From assembly GCA_043769645.1 (NCBI GenBank), contig JAYVJC010000009.1, positions 1 to 29,403 of the forward strand: DNA of 29,403 nt, in the 5' to 3' direction. Both the position numbers and the translations under genes were made by a program. The notes below the pieces were generated by a model that was not told the DNA's origin, ran no database searches, and saw only the letters and a list, made by a program, of their open reading frames with translations. This stretch comes from JAYUDN01 sp043769645 (GTDB lineage Bacteria; Patescibacteriota; Gracilibacteria; BD1-5; UBA2023). Below are positions 26,751 to 29,403 of the stretch, one piece after another; within the stretch, counting starts at the first letter, position 1, and the number at the start of each line of letters is the position of its first letter.

Positions 26751-27566
26751 TTATTTTGTTTCTTTTTTTGCAGTTGATTTCTTAGAAGCGGCTGTCTTTG
26801 GGACTGGCTTTTTCGGAGTATCGGTCTTTGGAGATACCTTCTTAGTTTCTTTTACTTCAGCTTTTGCTGCTTCTTCTTTTTTTGGAGTTTCTGCAACTGT
26901 TTCCACTTTTTTTGCTAGCTCAGTTCCAGTAGATCCTTTCTTTTTAGGGAAAGCCTTCATCATCTCGAGTGGCTTGAGGGCCTGTAGGGCAAGCATAACG
27001 ACTCGGGCATTAGTAATTTTATTCGGAGCTCCATGTTGCTTCGCGATAATATCCTTGAGACCTGAAACCGCGAGTACCTTTCGTACCGCTCCTCCTGCGA
27101 TAATACCTGTTCCCATATGTGCGGGATGAAGGAATATCGAACTCGACTTGAAACTCATACTCACGTCGTGAGGAATCGTTCCATTGACCATAGGAAAGCT
27201 GATAAGATTTTTCTTTGCATCTCGTACGGCTTTTTCGATAGCTCCCTGAACTTCTCCAGATTTTCCAAGACCGAGACCGACACGTCCCTTCCCGTCACCG
27301 ATGACGATAGAAGCACGGAATCGAAGCTGACGTCCTCCCGCAGTTACACGGGTAACACGATCGAGTCCGAGGAGTTCTTCGGCGAATTCTTTGGGTTCGT
27401 CGCGCGATCCATCCTTGCGATCTCGGCGAGGGCGATCATTTCGACGATCTCCACCTCGATCTTGACGTGCGGAATTTGCATCAGCAGATACCTCAGGAGT
27501 TTCTACTGGAGTAGTCTCAGGAAGCACTTCGATGTTTTCGATTTCTACTGGGGTAATATCTGACAT
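26751..27566 (-). CDS. rpsE: Ribosomal protein uS5 with long N- and C-terminal extensions
   Basis: uS5 sits at the mRNA entry side of the small subunit and affects decoding fidelity. The core (about residues 60-220) contains FAEELLGLDRVTRVTAGGRQLRF, VIGDGKGRVGLGLGKSGEV, IPHDVS and GAVRKVLAVSGLKDIIAKQHG, all typical. At 271 residues it is about 100 longer than most uS5. A roughly 58-residue Pro/Glu then Arg/Asp-rich N-terminal arm (QDRGGDRRNDRPRRDRKDG) and a roughly 50-residue Lys/Thr/Pro/Ala-rich tail (KKPVPKTAASKKSTAKKETK) look disordered. No TGA occurs. It starts 21 bp after rplR. Confidence 0.95.
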   Translation of the reverse strand: MSDITPVEIENIEVLPETTPVETPEVSADANSARQDRGGDRRNDRPRRDRKDGSRDEPKEFAEELLGLDRVTRVTAGGRQLRFRASIVIGDGKGRVGLGLGKSGEVQGAIEKAVRDAKKNLISFPMVNGTIPHDVSMSFKSSSIFLHPAHMGTGIIAGGAVRKVLAVSGLKDIIAKQHGAPNKITNARVVMLALQALKPLEMMKAFPKKKGSTGTELAKKVETVAETPKKEEAAKAEVKETKKVSPKTDTPKKPVPKTAASKKSTAKKETK

Positions 27567-27587
27567 AAGAACGGGTGAAAAGAAAAA

Positions 27588-27929
27588 TTAAAATAAAAGT
27601 CCAGCTTCTCGAGCAGCTTCGGCAAGAGCCTTAATACGTCCATGGTAGAGATTTCCTCCTCGGTCGAATACACACTCTTTAACTCCCTTTTCGAGGAGCA
27701 TTTTCGCGATGGTTTTACCAGTTTCCTGGGCAAGCTCAGTCTTCGTCCCTTTTTTTGCCTTGAGATCTGAAGTCGCGCAGAGAGTTACTCCAGCAAGATC
27801 ATCGATGGCTTGGGCGTAGATAGCGGTGTTGCTTCGATATACGGAAAGACGAGGCTTAGACGCGGTACCAGTCATTCGAGAACGGACTCGAGCAGCACGA
27901 CGGCTTTTGGTTTGAAATTTAGCGAGCAT
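27588..27929 (-). CDS. rplR: Ribosomal protein uL18
   Basis: The 113 residues match uL18, which binds 5S rRNA: RAARVRSRMTGTASKPRLSVYRSN at the N-terminus, IYAQAIDD and the C-terminal FDRGGNLYHGRIKALAEAAREAGL are family hallmarks. It has no TGA and ends TAA. It lies between rplF and rpsE as in the classical spc operon. No Shine-Dalgarno sequence precedes it. Confidence 0.95.
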   Translation of the reverse strand: MLAKFQTKSRRAARVRSRMTGTASKPRLSVYRSNTAIYAQAIDDLAGVTLCATSDLKAKKGTKTELAQETGKTIAKMLLEKGVKECVFDRGGNLYHGRIKALAEAAREAGLLF

Positions 27930-27976
27930 AGGATTGTGAGTGATGAATTACTATTGCAATTATTCGTAATAGAAGA

Positions 27977-28528
27977 TTATTTGCCTGCAGTTTTACCGGC
28001 CTTACGTTTGACATATTCTCCGACATATCTGATTCCTTTCCCTTTGTATGGTTCTGGCTTTTTGAGAGAACGGATATAGGCTGCGAAGTATCCGAGGAGC
28101 TGCTTATCGTGAGAAGAGATGTGGATCTTGTTCTTATCTTCTTTATCTGCTTCTATAGTAATCCCTTCTGGAGCCTCTACGGGAACCTTGTGAGAAAATC
28201 CGATCGCAAGGGTAAGCTTTCGAGGTCCTCCGACTTCGAATTTGTATCCTACTCATTGGATTTCAAGTGACTTCTTATAGCCCTCAGAAACTCCAACGAC
28301 CATATTCTGAAGACAGGCTCGTGTGAGTCCCCAGTACGCTTTTTGTTGTGAGTTCGTGACATCATCGATAGTTACCATGAGTGCGCCACTATCTTCGGCA
28401 ACATGTACTCCAGGAAGAATCTTCCAAGAAAGGGTACCTTTAGGCCCTTTGATGACGATTTCCTCTTGGGTGGTCGTATAGGTGACTCCAGAGAGGAGTT
28501 TGATAGGTTGTTTTCCGATTCGAGACAT
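27977..28528 (-). CDS. rplF: Ribosomal protein uL6
   Basis: uL6 lies near the GTPase-associated region of the large subunit. The 183 residues start MSRIGKQPIKL and contain EIVIKGPKGTLSW, the second-domain VGYKFEVGG...LTLAIGFSH pattern and the C-terminal signature KKPEPYKGKGIRYVGEYVKRKAGK. One TGA encodes the first Gly of IQGVGYKFE, a strongly conserved position. A start upstream in the same frame (near 28567) would add a repeat-derived leader, so ATG 28526-28528 is preferred. Confidence 0.96.
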
Positions 28529-28576
28529 AAGCGTGAGGTTACAATTTGAAAGATACAGAAGATTCAACTCAAAAAA

Positions 28577-28963
28577 CTAATAGACTTCGCAGAGAAGTTC
28601 TCCACCGACTCCGAGGCTATATGCCTCATATCCAGTGATCACTCCTTGTGGGGTTGAGACGATAAATATACCATGTCCATTTCGAGACTTTTTGATTTCA
28701 GAAGCCTTGACATAGATGCGTTGTCCTGGGCGACTGATACGTCGAAATGATGGGATATATTTCGTCTTTCGTATATCCTGAAGGCTCACGGTAAAAAGGC
28801 GGGTTGCAGTATCGAGAGTATACTCTACGATATACCCATTTTTCTTAAGAATTCGGAGGATATTCTCGCGCATTCCAGAAAATGGGACTTCCACAGAGTG
28901 AAGACGTGACATATATCCATTTCGAATACGAGTGAGAAGGTCTGCGATTGGATCGGTAATCAT
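28577..28963 (-). CDS. rpsH: Ribosomal protein uS8
   Basis: The 128 residues are full length: MITDPIADLLTRIRNG at the start, VPFSGMRENILRILKKNGYI, RRISRPGQRIYVKASEI and the C-terminal GIFIVSTPQGVITGYEAYSLGVGGELLCEVY. uS8 binds the central domain of 16S rRNA and can control the spc operon in other bacteria. No TGA; stop is TAG. The start ATG follows CTAATTATTT, with no Shine-Dalgarno sequence. Confidence 0.96.
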   Translation of the reverse strand: MITDPIADLLTRIRNGYMSRLHSVEVPFSGMRENILRILKKNGYIVEYTLDTATRLFTVSLQDIRKTKYIPSFRRISRPGQRIYVKASEIKKSRNGHGIFIVSTPQGVITGYEAYSLGVGGELLCEVY

Positions 28964-28978
28964 AAATAATTAGTTACA

Positions 28979-29057
28979 AATTTGAAGGGTGAGTGTTTCA
29001 ACATAATATCCGATTGGGTTTTCTTGAAACCTACAACACGGAACTTGAAACTGTATT
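28979..29057. repeat. Repeats in the rpsN-rpsH gap
   Basis: About 79 bp with several ttgaaac words (cttgaaaccta, aacttgaaactg, tttgaaggg). They belong to the same loose repeat family seen elsewhere, here inside a ribosomal operon. No gene or hairpin is seen. Confidence 0.55.
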
Positions 29058-29282
29058 TTACCAGCTAGACTTTCGGACTCCCATAAGTTCTCCGGCATTC
29101 GCCTTTTCACGTATACAGATACGACAGAGATTAAACTTACCAATATATCCGTACGATCTTCCACAGTTGGAACATCGGTGGTAGAGTCGAGTCATGTGTG
29201 GAGCTACTTTACCAAGTGCATGAGCACGTTCTGCTTTTTCACGAGCATTTTGGCATTTGTTGACGAGTGCTTTTCGAGCCAT
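29058..29282 (-). CDS. rpsN: Ribosomal protein uS14, zinc-binding type
   Basis: The 74 residues carry the zinc ribbon CSNCGRSYGYIGKFNLCRIC with four cysteines (C..C, 13 residues, C..C), so this is the zinc-containing form, and end with RKSSW as expected. It is slightly longer than the usual 61 residues because of an N-terminal arm (MARKALVNKCQNAREKAERA). uS14 assembles into the small-subunit head. No TGA. It lies between rplE and rpsH as in the classical order. Confidence 0.96.
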   Translation of the reverse strand: MARKALVNKCQNAREKAERAHALGKVAPHMTRLYHRCSNCGRSYGYIGKFNLCRICIREKANAGELMGVRKSSW

Positions 29283-29293
29283 AAAAAGAAAAA

Positions 29294-29403
29294 TTAACGA
29301 GAGAATGGAAAACGAAGTTTTTCGAGGAGTGCTTTTGAGGCGAGTGGATCTTTGTTAGCAAACTTGATAGTGACCTGGAGACCGTGGGTTTTCACCACAT
29401 CGA
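29294..29403 (-). CDS. rplE: Ribosomal protein uL5, C-terminal part
   Basis: The last 35 residues are present (VVKTHGLQVTIKFANKDPLA followed by ALLEKLRFPFSR), then TAA 29294-29296. The pattern G-x-x-V-T-I ... A-x-x-L-L-x-x-x-x-F-P-F is the uL5 C-terminus, and the place right before rpsN is the usual one. The gene continues past the window edge. Confidence 0.88.
   Translation of the reverse strand, partial: DVVKTHGLQVTIKFANKDPLASKALLEKLRFPFSR

Overview
The window reads consistently only if UGA codes for glycine and TAA/TAG are the only stops (translation table 25). TGA sits at invariant glycines: SecY GIGNG, the MnmA SGGVDS loop, an ABC Walker A, a vWA MIDAS DxSGS and the AhpC tail. This code is known from Absconditabacteria (SR1) and Gracilibacteria (BD1-5) of the candidate phyla radiation (CPR). 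Two other traits fit: no uL30 gene between rpsE and rplO, and almost no Shine-Dalgarno sequences. I cannot tell the two phyla apart from this window.

Left part (1-3 kb): on the minus strand a small unknown protein, a broken duplicate of the ahpC 3' end, a small membrane protein, ahpC (peroxiredoxin) and dps (mini-ferritin). On the plus strand a Fur/PerR-like regulator. Two identical Fur-type 7-1-7 palindromes, each with its own -35 box, precede ahpC and dps. A third, related site faces the regulator. Together they look like a compact peroxide/iron stress regulon.

From 3 to 7 kb (plus strand): a four-helix-bundle protein, an ABC ATPase with no permease beside it, a NT5C-like HAD phosphatase, and mnmA, whose frame carries repeat-derived insertions. 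An 800-bp gene-free block of palindromic repeats follows, then rpsU and initiator tRNA-Met.

From 7.4 to 22.9 kb (minus strand): the accessory heart of the window, eight consecutive large genes, here called H, G, F, E, D, C, B and A in transcription order. A is a MoxR/CbbQ/GvpN-type AAA+ ATPase with a long coiled-coil N-terminus. B joins a transglutaminase with a complete Cys-His-Asp triad to a vWA domain with an intact MIDAS. C is a Sec-exported, membrane-anchored, Pro/Thr-rich protein. D to H are proteins I do not recognise; E, F, G and H carry central hydrophobic segments. Promoters before D and E and a terminator after F suggest three transcription units. The set looks like an envelope-associated machine served by a MoxR-vWA chaperone pair. 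This is the best candidate for an undescribed system.

Right part (23.2-29.4 kb, minus strand): a DnaQ-like exonuclease, a second four-helix-bundle protein, then the end of the spc ribosomal operon (rplE, rpsN, rpsH, rplF, rplR, rpsE, rplO) and secY. A plus-strand gene with a bidirectional terminator splits rplO from secY. Short degenerate repeats of the aacttgaaac and ggtggaag kind fill many intergenic gaps.
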